NCBI GenBank assembly: GCA_023055505.1
Contig: JALIRH010000007.1
Coordinates: 16,288,273 to 16,352,272 of the forward strand
Source: Callipepla californica brunnescens
Taxonomy: Eukaryota; Chordata; Aves; Galliformes; Odontophoridae
Length of the DNA: 64,000 nt
Reading direction: 5' to 3'
Shown here: positions 50,271 to 62,493 of the stretch, piece by piece
Layout of the letters: each line of letters starts with the position of its first letter
Numbering within the stretch: position 1 is the first letter of the stretch
Translations under genes and position numbers: made by a program
The notes under the pieces: generated by a model
Databases searched by the model: none
Seen by the model: the letters and a program-made list of their open reading frames with translations, nothing else
Told to the model about the DNA's origin: nothing

Positions 50271-52834
50271 ACATCTCTAGCACAATTTAAAGAGAAACTC
50301 TAAGAAACAGTGGATGTAAGGCACGAAGATGAAATATTCTGTGGTAGCATTCTGTATTGATTTTTATTGTCAGCTAAGATTTTTCCAAGATGATACACCA
50401 TTTCCATTCTTTGACTTCAGTGTGTCAAAATATATTCATCTGAATATTTCTTTCAAGAATTATCATATATTAAAACTATTTCATTCTGATTACTATTACT
50501 GTTATTATTATTGCTGTTGCTGTTATTTTCCCAATGTTTAAATATAGAATGTAGGCTTTCACCAAATGCAATCCAACAACAATGAAGCTTCTTGTGTCTG
50601 ATTAGACAACCATCTGTGGCTGAAAATGATAGATTAGAATATAAATTGCAATTTTTTAAATAAATTTCTAGGCTCAGATCTGGTGCTCAAGTTATGGGAA
50701 GTAATAGTTTTATAACAGGATATCCAAGACACATGGAACTCATTCATTTAATAATTAGGATGGTTATAGCTATAGAGTACATGAGTGTGACACAATTTCA
50801 TGAGTAGATCGAACCTTTTCTTAAACTAGATTCATCCTCCATTTAAATCTGTCAAGACTAAAATCAAAACAATCTTTTTTCTAGACACAGCAACATTGAA
50901 TTCAAAAGCTTCACACAGTGAAACTAATAATAAATCTGACCAGAATCAGTAGGTGGTCACATCTGCAGTACTACTGTCAAAATTAAAATTTACCACATAC
51001 ATTTTCAGTTATCTTTTCCTTTTCCAATAAATGAAAATATAATTCATTCCAACTAAGACACTGTAGAATCATAGGATTATACCCATTGGTAAGAAATGGT
51101 AAAATGATTTAGGAAAATAAAGTTCTCATTATATCGAAAACTATGTTTAAAAATGTGCTTATCTACAGAATAGTTAATAGTGACATTTCCTTTTTTGTTT
51201 TAATTAATATCTAAACATACAGCTAGCAACAGCACAAGAATAAGGCAACTTTTTTTTTTCTTCGAATATTATTTTTCAGTTCTGTGTGTCATATAGTAAG
51301 AATGAATGCAACTTCAGTACAACAAATATTTTTTTTTTTGCAGCAATATGAACAATATGTAGCAACCCAGACTTAAAAAATTGAGGTTAGGCATGTACAT
51401 TACCATGATGGATTATAGTTTATTTGACTGGCAATATTGCAGCATGTACATCAATTAGATTGTAAATGAGTTCAACAATAAATCAGTACACAATCATAGC
51501 TACTGTTGAAATATTTTCACACATAAACAGTATAGCAACTATTCTAATAATGTACAAATTATCATTCCTTAATTAAAATTTTATGAACTATAACACTTTC
51601 ACAAGTTACTGCATTTTTTCATATACATTATGCTATACAAAAATAGTCACCTGACCAAAGAAAGGTAGACAGAGAACTAATGGAAGAATATCAAGCCAGT
51701 GAAAATCAGCAAGATGTCAAAAATCAAAAAAAATTCACCAAGGAAAATATTTCTTTTAGAGATATCTATATATTTATGTTTTCAAAGGCCTCAAATAATA
51801 ATATTTAATTAATACAAAATAGCATAATGAACATTTAGAGAGATTTTTATTAATAAAATTAACTGAGATACAAAGATAATTTTTGCATGTTGGAGATCTA
51901 TTCTTTCAAATATTTAAATACTAAGTAGTTCAACAGGAACCAAAAAAAGATGAGTTTTATAAAATTGTTATGCAGAATCATTCATAGAGGAGCAACTTCA
52001 CATAGACAGGATAGAAAGTAACTGTCTATTAAGTACCTATTATTGAGAAAATGAATGTCCTAAGTTCTGCGCATTTAATTTACGTTTATGAAGTACTGCC
52101 GCCAGAAGACAAAAAAGTTCTAATGCAGAACAATTGCAGTGTGCTTACATAAACATATCTTTAAGTCCATGCTCTAAATGGACAGTAAGAGAGATGAAGA
52201 ACACCTTTTTGAAGTATTTTGTTAATTTTTCAAAGCTAATCATGAAAATATAACAATCTAAATCTTCAGTTTAAGAATATACACTTACTCCTATCAATTA
52301 GATTATTTAAACAGAGTTATGAAACAAAACATTAAGTACGCTGTGGTTAACTCCCTACTTAAAGTAAAGCTTGTACTTAATTGCTTCACTGAAGTATAGG
52401 TACTGTCATGTTGCAAGTTCCAGAACTATTCTGAGATCACCAAAGAAACCAGACACTTCAAAGAACAATTTTTTTTTTTTTAATAATTAAAGTTTAACAA
52501 TCAGAATTAATTGCTACTGGAAAGAAGATACAAAAATCTTTATTCTACCTTAATTAAGGTTCATTAAAATATTGTGTTAAATCTCATTAATTTTTAACAG
52601 TATTCTTACTCTTGGTATCATTATTCAGATAGTGCTATTAAAGCTAATATCATGAACATCATTATGAATTCATTAACAGCATCTTTCAACAAAATAGAGG
52701 ACTAGAAAGGTTATTTAAGATTAAAGAACTTACTAAGACTAATTTATAGTATTATGTAGAAATCTACTTCGAAAATTAAATAAAAAAAAATACAATAAAA
52801 GATTACTCCAGTTCTTAAGTAAGGTAAAAAGAAA

Positions 52835-53800
52835 GATGTGAGCAACAAGACACCAGTGAGCTTCACCTCTGTGTCTGGGAAGATCATGAAACAGATCCTC
52901 CTGGAAGCTATGGTGAGATTCACGCAAGATGAGGACATGCTCTGAGACAGCCAGCACAGTTACACAGAGAGCAGATTGTATGTGAGCAACCTATTTGACT
53001 TCTATGATGGAGTGGTGGCTTCAGTAGACAAAATAAAAGTAATTTATGTAATCTACCTGGACTTCTGCAAGGCCTTACATATGGTTCCACATCACATTCT
53101 TATCTCTACATTGGAAGGATATGGATTTGAAGGGTAGACTATTTGGAGGGTAAAAGATTGGTTGGATGATCACAGCCAGAGCATTGTGATCTATATCCAG
53201 GTGGAGGCCAGCCATGAGAGGTGTCTCCCAGGGATCTGTCTTGGGACTGTTTTTTTTTAACATGTTTATCAATGATATGAATAGTACGATTGAGTTCACA
53301 CTCAGCAAGTTGCCAATAACATTAAACTGAATAGTGCAGCCGACACAACAGAAGGCAGGCCATCCAAAGGGACTTGAAGCTTGAAAGGTGGGTGCATGTG
53401 AACCTAATGAGGTCCAAGAAGGCCAAGTGTAAGAGACTGCAGTTGGGTCAGGACAATTCCAAATATACCTGCATATTTATATACACAGACTCAATATTAT
53501 GTCCAGGCCTGAGGCCCTCAGCTCAAGAAAAATGTGAATCTTTTGGCATAGGTCCAGAGGAGGGCCACTAAAGGTGGTCAGAGGGCTGGAAAGAAAGAAA
53601 GAAAGGCTGATGCAGTTGGGCTTGATAGCTTAAAGAATAGAATGCTGTAAGGAGATGTTTCTGCAGTCTCCCAATACTTAAAGAAAACTTATAAACAGGA
53701 GATGGCCTGACTTTTTGCATGAAGAGAAAGTGATGGGACAAGGAGGAATGCTTTTAAACTAGAAGAACAAAAATTTAGATTAGATGTTAGTTTGAATTGT
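52835..53800 (+). mobile_element. CR1 LINE, reverse-transcriptase region, antisense to the gene
   Basis: Plus-strand pieces of CR1 ORF2 can be read: [37 protein letters not shown], then a WVHVNLMRSKKAKCKRLQLG segment. Between them lie the typical CCAGGGATCTGTCTTGGGAC and TTTATCAATGATATGAATAG blocks. Frames shift several times and the 3' end is lost, so it is inactive. It is the longest CR1 copy here in the plus orientation. Confidence 0.87.
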
Positions 53801-54645
53801 TACGAGGACAGTAAGCACTGAAACTTTAACACTCTGTACAATATTTTGAAGATTTGAACACGCTTGAAAAATAATACCTTTACCTATTTGTTAATTTGTT
53901 GTAATTCTGGTAACTTTTTAGACTTAGTATGGTCTCAGGCTTTTCTGAGTCTTAAAAATTAATATAAGAAAAACACATTCAATTGATCTACAAAACACAA
54001 GAACAATTCAGGCAAAAGAAGAAATGCTAGAAGAACAACACATTCATCCTTCTAATGAGAGAAAAAACACCATATAAAAATAGGCACAACAATTAAAAAA
54101 TAAAGCCAATCTTTTAAAATTCTGGTTAGAGATACATAATCCTTACCCCCTATTGTAAATAAACATGTAGAGAAAATCGGGGGGGGTTTTCTAAGGTTTA
54201 TTTTAGTAAACACAGAACCACTGCTTAAAGCAGACTATAGTAAATTCGGCAGTCAGACAGACAGAGGTGAAAGCATTGCACAGGAGAAGAATGCAGTAAA
54301 AGAAAAAAAATTAAATGTGAAGATGATGCGACCTCTGGTAAAAATCCTGTAGATACTTTATAAATTATTAGAGTAACAGTAAGTGAGGTGATTCATCTAT
54401 TGTATTTATAGGTCACTCAGTTAATTTGCTTTACAGTTTTAACACAGATATAAACTATATTTTTTTCTGGACTTCAGATATAAATAACAATACAGTAATA
54501 TACACAATAATACGATAACAATATAATCACAGTGCAATTTGTTACTCAGTTATCATATATTATCCACAAATTCTGATATCAAATCTCAAAAAGAAAGACT
54601 TTTTTTATTAGTGTCATGACCAAAGATTTATTTTTCTTATGCAGT

Positions 54646-54649
<4 letters not shown>

Positions 54650-54688
<39 letters not shown>
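54650..54688. repeat. TA dinucleotide microsatellite
   Basis: An uninterrupted TA run of about 18 units, followed at 54703-54740 by an AAAAC-type repeat. Confidence 0.95.
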
Positions 54689-54689
<1 letters not shown>

Positions 54690-57600
54690 ACAGCAGGAAA
54701 AAACAAAAACAAAACAAAACAAACAAAACAAAACCAACCTCTAGAGCCTGAAAGAAAGCCTAATATAGAGTAAATCTGCTGAAATGATTTAATTCTGTCC
54801 TTCATGGTTGTCAAATATTTGAATTTTAAAATGATCTCTTGAATTGACATTTGGCATTTCTTTGTGCAATTTATTTTCTAGTGGTGAGAAAAGAATGTAA
54901 ATCACACAAGGAATATTATTGATTCTCTGCTACCTTGTTTTTATGATTTAAATATATTGATTTTATGATTTAAAAGTATTTCTATGTTACACTAGCATCA
55001 GGCTGACTTATTTTGCAAATGCTACAAAAATCTAGTACACTTCAATGTGGAAATAGCTACTTTTTAGAAAAGTAGCAGACTTCTGAGAGCATAAACACTC
55101 AAATAGGTCTACTTAACATCATTTTTGCAGATGCAATGTACCAGCAATAAAATTGCAAGACATGCATTAATTTTGTCCTGACTTATAAAATCATTTTCTG
55201 GGCCCCCTCACTTCCATTTGTATTTCCCCCATAGGACAACTTCTGAAATCATATTTAGAAAAAAAGCTGGTTTTCAAATGGATCCCTTTTTCCTTCCAAG
55301 ATTCTATCTCCAAAATTCCATCATAATTACAATTTTGCTGGACAGAATTTGTAAGATTTAATAGGCATAAATTATATTGAGTATGTACATAAATGTGCTT
55401 GAGAAGAAAGAGTTTATTAGAACTTTTTCTGGTATTTCCTGGAACACATTGTTCTCCTAGTGTAAAAGGGTGAGAGATTCTCACCTCATACTCAGCTTTA
55501 CAGTATACTGAAATTCAGAACAGAATGAATTCCAGTTATAGGAACTACAATTCACTCAGCAAAGATTATGTAAATAAAATATTTACCTGTTTCCAATATA
55601 GAAGACAGTCCAATAGAGAAAGCCATGTAGAAAAAAAATATGTCCCAGAAATATTTAAATGCTGGAACAACAAACTATAGCCAGGTATTAAAAGCCACAA
55701 AGATTTCTTTCAACTGTTAGACTAATTGTATCATTCTGTCTCCTAAATTCTGTAGTTATTTTTTCAGAGGCCATAACATTTATTTCTCCTGACCTAGGAC
55801 TATTGATTGACTTACTAAAAGAAAAATTAACAGTAAAACTTCTAATAAGAGAGAAAGAACAAGGAAAGAGAGATATTTTGGGGCAGTAAAGACCTAGTTT
55901 TTTAAGCCAATTTGCAGCAACCACAGATTGACTAAAAGGAGAGGGAGAAATCCAGCAGTCTAATTTCAAAATAACTGGGAAAATTCAGAGACAAATGGTA
56001 AGATAACTAAATAAAAATGTCAATAGGTGCGAGATTGAAAAGGAAAAATCAAATACCAAAAGCAACCTGCACTTTGTGTGAAGGAAAATTATGCAGCCGT
56101 TATACACTTGGCATGAAAAAAAAAAAAAAATCATTAAAATTGCCCAGATGTAAATCATTGGGATTTGCTGTCAGAACACATCAGAAGAATCAGTCAAGAA
56201 ATTACAGTGCTTCAAGATCTTCTTCTTAGATCATAAATATATTGAATCTGAGGTACACATTCTACATAGTACCAGGCAAGTTATTTTTTGCTTTATATGA
56301 ACTATACAATATGATAATCTTTTGAAGAATTACAAAAGGAGAAACGGGAGCGAGATAGCTAGTGCAATCTGAAAATGCAGAGGCAGCAGAGTGAGAGTGA
56401 GTTAGTGTTATCTAAAGAAAAACAAAAACATTGAAGCATTTTCATTTGAAAAAGCAGAAGACCAAGACCTTGTAGAATGCAGAAAAGGAGGTAGATGGAA
56501 GAGGGAGGATACGTAGAGTTTATTTGATAGATACTAATCACTTAAAAATAGAATGTGCCAGTGTTAGCAACAATCCTCATTAGAAAAAGAATCAATGAGA
56601 ACCTTGTAAAATAAGTCAATATTCTCTCCAGAATAATTTATAGGTGTGTATTCTGTTGAGTATAATTTTTTTCAAGTTTTAAACTAAATATGTTTTTTTT
56701 TTTAATTCATAGACTAAAACACTGCATTCTCCAAAAAGCATAAGGAATGAGTCACCACAATCTTTTAGAAGTTAAAGCGTATTACATAAACTGAACTGAG
56801 TGATTGTCTTTACTGCAGAAATTGTTTTGTTTATCACTCATGGGGATGCATTCAGTAATACAAAAAATTAGCATCTTAAGAAACAAAGTATTGAATACTG
56901 ATTGTATTTTATATTTCAAATTCAAATAATTCAAATGTCAATTGTCAGTTAAATATCTTCTTCCTGGCTCTGAATTTTCTATCTTCTATTAACTATTGGG
57001 ACAAGCGCTTAAGTCAGTACATTCTTATCAAATTATTATTACTTTTGAGAGCTTTGTGACTTCTTTTTCAAGATTTTCCATATAATTGTGACATTGACAA
57101 ATGCATGTTTCCAAATTTTTATGAAATATTTTTTTTTACTGTTTTCCTTTATGCCAGAAATAATACAACAGAATTTTCTCCTTCACTTAAAAAGTATTTC
57201 CTGTCATCACTATCTAATTAAATTTTTTTAATATTTCATAAAACATTGTTCAGATTTTACAGGCATCTGTTTCTCCATTTAAATGAGGACAAGTTTCCAA
57301 TGAATTGACAGTGAGTGAATCGTGATAACATTTATGTCATTAGCTGACAAGTTGAAACAGGGAGAAACAGAAAGAAAGCAATGCCTCAAAAGGAGGTGAT
57401 ATTAACATGATAGGATTAAAGTAAAATAAAACCACAAACAAGTTTATTATGTCTTTCCCATATTGTCATTTACCTCTGACCAGATAAAGTAATATTTTTT
57501 GGACACAGTAGAGAATGGAAGAATAGAAGAAATGAGTAATTCTGACCTCAATTCATCAACTTTTAAAAATATGCAATAAAGTTAATATAATGGATTTCAA

Positions 57601-57699
57601 ATTATGAGGGGCACTTTATACAAAACTGGTTGTTTCTCTGGGAGAGCATATTTAAGAAGAACTAAAACAAACAAACAAACAAAAAACACTGAGAAGCAG

Positions 57700-58279
57700 C
57701 TGTGAGAAAATGGGAGGAAAAACCCTGCAGAGATCAAGAAGGGTGAGAATTTGCCCCAGGCACTGGAGCAGAGATTCCCCTGCATTCAGCTGAGAAAACA
57801 GCAGTGAAGCAGGTGAACATATCCTAAAGGAAAATGCTGCCTGCAGAGAGCCTCAATTGAGGAGGTTCCTGGTCAGAACTGCAGCCCACGGTGGACCCAT
57901 GCTGGAGCAGAACATTCTTGAGGGATGTACCCCATTGCACAGACTTATATTGCAGCACTTCATGAGGAACTGCAGCATGTTGAAATCCCACATTATGAAG
58001 AATGAGGGAATTTGTGGTGGAGTGAGTGAAAAAGCATGAGGAAGTAGAAGCAGATGATGAAGAGCAACTGACTGACCATAGACTCCATTCCCCTGCACCA
58101 CATGGGGGAGCAGAGGCAGAATAAGGAGAATGGGAATTTGCTGTTTTTCATTTACCTTTAATTCTCACTGCTCTATACTGTTATTAGCTGGCAATAAATT
58201 AAGTCTTCCCCAAGCTTGGTCTGTTTTGCCCTTGATTGTAACTGGTGAGTGTCCTTATCTCTACCCGTGAGCTGCTTCA
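57700..58279 (+). mobile_element. Avian LTR-like repeat running into the assembly gap
   Basis: Contains TTGCCCCAGGCACTGGAGCA, GCAGAGATTCCCCTGCATTC, AACTGCAGCCCACGGTGGAC and ACTCCATTCCCCTGCACCAC. Then come a polyadenylation-like AATAAATTAA at 58193 and GTCTGTTTTGCCCTTGATTG, TGGTGAGTGTCCTTATCTCT. This is the order of a widespread avian repeat that I take to be an LTR. It stops at the gap, so its end is unknown. Confidence 0.6.
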
Positions 58280-58379
58280 NNNNNNNNNNNNNNNNNNNNN
58301 NNNNNNNNNNNNNNNNNNNNNNNNNNNNNNNNNNNNNNNNNNNNNNNNNNNNNNNNNNNNNNNNNNNNNNNNNNNNNNN
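58280..58379. other. Assembly gap of 100 N
   Basis: Exactly 100 unknown bases. A round 100 is commonly used for a gap of unknown length, so the real size may differ. It starts inside an LTR-like repeat, which probably caused the break. Confidence 0.97.
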
Positions 58380-59029
58380 AATAGTATTTCATTGAGTGAC
58401 TCTAATCTATCTCCTTTAAATTGGATTTTAATTAGAGCTTGAATAGTGCAATTGTCTAGGACACAATTTCATACTGTGTGCCATTTACATATGTCCTTTA
58501 GATTGCCAAAAATAAAAAAGCTCAAGCATTTCTTTCTTTGGAAAATAAAATTCCATGCATTCCCACCTTAGTTATCTTGAATCACTTATTTTCTCTAATA
58601 GCTTGAATGCTGAATGAACATAATACAGAGCTGAGAGATACAGTAGGAGATGTATCCTCTTCAAAATTGAGTATTTAATTAAAAACAGTTATTTCAAAAA
58701 AAAAAGAAAGAACTATGACAAAAGTGCTGGAAGACTTTCTACTGGCACAAACAGAAGACAAGGGAGAAGTAGGTTTTAATTTCTTACGATTTAATCTGCT
58801 TCTCTTTTTTTTATATTTGTGTGTGTGCGTACATTCACATATATAAGGAATGATACTGAATGTTCATGCTCATAAACTATTTTATATAAACAAATAAATC
58901 TATTTTTGAAAATAAGCTCTCAAATGCAGAACAATAAAGCAGTTTAACAAAGACTAATACAGAGTCCTACGCTGGAGACAGAACAACTCTATGCAAGAAC
59001 TGGATCCCTGGAAAACAAGTTGTACCCTT

Positions 59030-59190
59030 ACAGCAGAGAAGGCCAATGACATCCATCTTGGGCTGCATTAGCAATAGTCCAGACAGCAAGTTGCAGACAG
59101 TTATTATCTCCTACTATTCTGCACTTTAAAGACCAAATTTGGAGTACTGTGCAAGGAAGACAAAGGCAAACAGGAACAAACAAAAGAGCA
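59030..59190 (+). mobile_element. CR1 LINE, small ORF2 fragment
   Basis: Contains AGAAGGCCAATGACATCCAT then CTTGGGCTGCATTAGCAATA and, 80 bp on, TTTGGAGTACTGTGCAAGGA. These follow the order of the CR1 segment encoding AKKANGILGCI to LEYC. Diverged, internal fragment. Confidence 0.72.
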
Positions 59191-59529
59191 AGTGAAGATG
59201 GCAAGGAAAGTATGAAGAAAGTAGATGTTAAGGTACTCTGTGGCTCCCTGATACTACTTTAGTTTGGCAAAAAATAGATAGAAAAGACAAACGCTCTTCC
59301 TGCAATGCAGAAGACTCTTCCCTACAAGACTAATGGATCTTTATATAAATCCATCTGTTGATAATCATCTCTACAGACAGTAGTGCACTTTTCAAGCAAT
59401 TTGAATAGGGAAACATAGTTCGTCCTACATTATGTAAAAACATAAGTAAAATCATGTTTTAAAAAACTAATTATTTAGAAATACTAGAGAAATGATGGCA
59501 AGAAAAGTATGGAGAAAGCAAAGCTCGTC

Positions 59530-59612
59530 ACATTTAAACAGATGGGGAAACAGAAGGCCAAAGTTAAGTGATCTGCTGAAGGTCACACTGCTAACTAATG
59601 ACAAGACCTCAC
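59530..59612 (+). mobile_element. MIR-like ancient SINE remnant
   Basis: Reads TTTAAACAGATGGGGAAACA, then AAGTTAAGTGATCTGCTGAA and GGTCACACTGCTAACTAATG. This follows the conserved MIR pattern of acaGATGgGGAAACtgaggc, gTTAAGTgacttgcc and aaGGTCACACagctagtaa. MIR elements predate amniotes, so a diverged copy in a bird is expected but rare. Judged from a remembered consensus. Confidence 0.68.
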
Positions 59613-62350
59613 AACAGCCACTCAATGTGCAGGAATATTCAGAACTCAGCAAGTCTCCTGCACACATTCTCCTTTGGACTAAAATGTGTCTTCTATTTCA
59701 GTTAACATACTGTGGATGACATTCAGACTAAATTTTACATGGAGAATTTTCTTCCTTAACCAAGGTTAACACAGTGTTTAAAGTCTTTAAAAATATAGTA
59801 AAAAATATACATATATAGTAATTTCATACTGTATTCATTCTATTTTCTTTACATTCACATTCATTTTCCACTACTATATAAGGCAGGAAGAAAACGAAGC
59901 AAAAAACCAGCTTCTAGCCCTTATATTCTGATATGCACTCTCAGAGGCAACACTCTTCCTATAAAAATACATTACTTTTCAGTAATTTTACTGCACATTA
60001 AAAATAAAAATAATAATAATAGAAAAAATTACCTAACCACAGAAGCACAATCCCTCCATAGCAATAAGCATTTATGAGCAAAAAACATAGGGAAGAAATT
60101 TATAACATGAGGTTACTGAAAAATTTGAGATACAAAATGTGAGACTCGTCATTAAAGAAGTTAGAAAATAGATTTTAAAGAAATCACACATGGTTATACA
60201 TAAACTCAAAATGGGATGAGATTTACACATTTACTAGAGGTAATAGATAAAAAACGGTAGGAGGGGTTAAAAAACAGGATTATTTTAGCCAACACATGGA
60301 CATATTTCATTTTTTCCCTGTGTAAACAAAATATAAGATGTGAAGCAGGTGTGTAACAGTGAGGGCGTTGCTGAATGAGACTATTTCTTATGTGTTACTT
60401 CATGGTTAATGTACTGTCACATTTCCCCAATACTGCTTACCACCTTAGACAGCATTTTAGTTACACCAAGTAAAATCCTAAAGCCTTCACTAATGAAAAC
60501 TTTTATTAATTAGAATGGCAGTTTTCCCAGAAGACAAATTAAAAATTTTAGATGACTGTCAGGATCTGACAGATTTTTATTTATTCTATTTTTAGAGCAT
60601 TCATAATTGGTGTAATGTTTTTCTTCCCTGCTCCTCTCCCCATTGTGTTCTAATTGCTTGTAATTCAACAAAATGTCTCTGTGTTTGCTATTTCTTAATT
60701 TGCTCCTTCTGAAATTAATAAAAACTTATTTTTAAGGAGGGCACATTTCAGAAATGAATTTAAAGCAGATGGAGAAGACAGCAGGAGAGAAACACCAATA
60801 GGCAGCAGGTGAACAACACAGTAGGAGACATTTTGTTTCCTTGATTTTTGTTTCTTGCTACTGAAGAAGAAAAGATGTTCAAAGAAGATCTGTAAAGCCA
60901 AATTCCTATTAATCCTCAAGGTGTAATTTCCTTAGTTCTGGCTGCTCTTGGCACTCCCAGAAGAGTTACTGAAAAGAACAACTGTTTCCAAGACTTGTTC
61001 TAAATGCTTCTGCCTTATGACCATAGCTGCTAAACTGGCTAACATCTTTAACACTATCTCCTATGTAGTTTACTTGTTGGCTCTGATGTAAGTTGGGGAG
61101 TTTTCTGTCCTCACAGTGCTAGCTGACTTGAATTTCAAGTTTCATACTTTATTCCTTAGAAAAATAATTCTCTGCTCACTAGACTCCTTTTTCTTTTTTT
61201 CAGCCTAGCTGTCTGGACAAGCTGCTTTGGTGATAGGCTGTCTAGCTTAACAGAGCTGCAATATTGTTATTTGCTTGTTTCTACCTCTAAGTTCTGATTC
61301 CACATATGGCATTTTGGTTGCTCTCAGAGAAGAACCTCCGGATGGTGTCTGGTTTCTTCTTCTCTTTAGCTAAGTATGCTGCTGTAGATAATCCACACAC
61401 TAAAAGCTCCCAAAGAAATTTTTCTCCAACATGCTGTTTGAAATCAGCAGGAAATTTTTATGCATATGCAAGCTAAATTAAGCCTACACTCCAGCAAGGT
61501 GAGGCTGTGTGACTCTGAACAACAGCTCCTAACTTGATGTGAAGGCTAGAGGTGTAAAATTGTTTATACCTCAAAGAATCCAAGGAGTTTATGACGTTAT
61601 TTGGGGAAAAAAAAAAAAAAAAGAAGAAGAAAAATTCTTCCTCCTTTGAAGAATTCTGCCAAACTCCTCTCTGCAGATTCAGCTAGCTAATGCATCAAAG
61701 GCATGTCCTTTGGCAAATGAGCTTTCACACACATGCCAGTAGTCCTGATTTACTGCTCCCATGGCACTCAGAACATCAACAGTAAACAAGAATTTGCTGA
61801 ACTTCTATATGCTCAGACCACTGTGCATGCATATCTTAAAGCCCTCCATTCCCATTCACCAGCCTTAGAATGTAAAATTAATATGCAAATTAAAATGGTT
61901 GTCCTGTATGTTATCCTGTATGTTTAGGATTTAGCCTCCTATTAAAGTTTGTATATAGCAATTAAAAGCCAAAATTCAGTGACAGCTGTAAAAAGACAAT
62001 AACAATCATCTTTAGGCTGACTGCTGTTGAAAAAGATTTAGCTACGCTTCTGTGTAAACCAGTTTGGTTTCATTCTTGGTTTATCCATTTATCACTTACC
62101 CGTTCTTAATGATACTATGAAAGCTTCTGAAAGGATGTTCTAATATTACTTGTCATCGTCTACTTAAAAATAACAAATGGAAAATATTCCTGCCGTATGT
62201 GCTGTTGGAGCTATTAATTAAATGTTGTAAGAAATAAAAAATGTACTAGTTCTTAGGAAAGTTGCATCCTATGCTCATATACATACTAGACACTAAAGTG
62301 GGGACCCTTGGGATGCAACTTAACTGTAAAACTAAATTTAAAAGGTTAAT

Positions 62351-62493
62351 ATTATGTCATAGTAGGTTGCTAAGTTTATGACACCTTAATGGTTCCCTGC
62401 CTGGAGGCATTATCAATGACAGTAATCTTACTGCCACCACTAATTCAAAGAGGCAGGAATTATGTCATAACAAACTGCTAGGTTTATGACATC
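62351..62493. repeat. Pair of 35-bp direct repeats, each with inverted TGTCATA/TATGACA ends
   Basis: The units 62351-62385 and 62459-62493 both begin ATTATGTCATA and end TTTATGACA followed by C or T, then C. Within each unit the ends are inverted copies (TGTCATA against TATGACA). The unit starts are 108 bp apart, and the middles differ in about seven positions. Confidence 0.75.

Noticed and set aside
58245..58442. Open frame crossing the N gap
   Set aside because: It exists only because N bases do not create stops.
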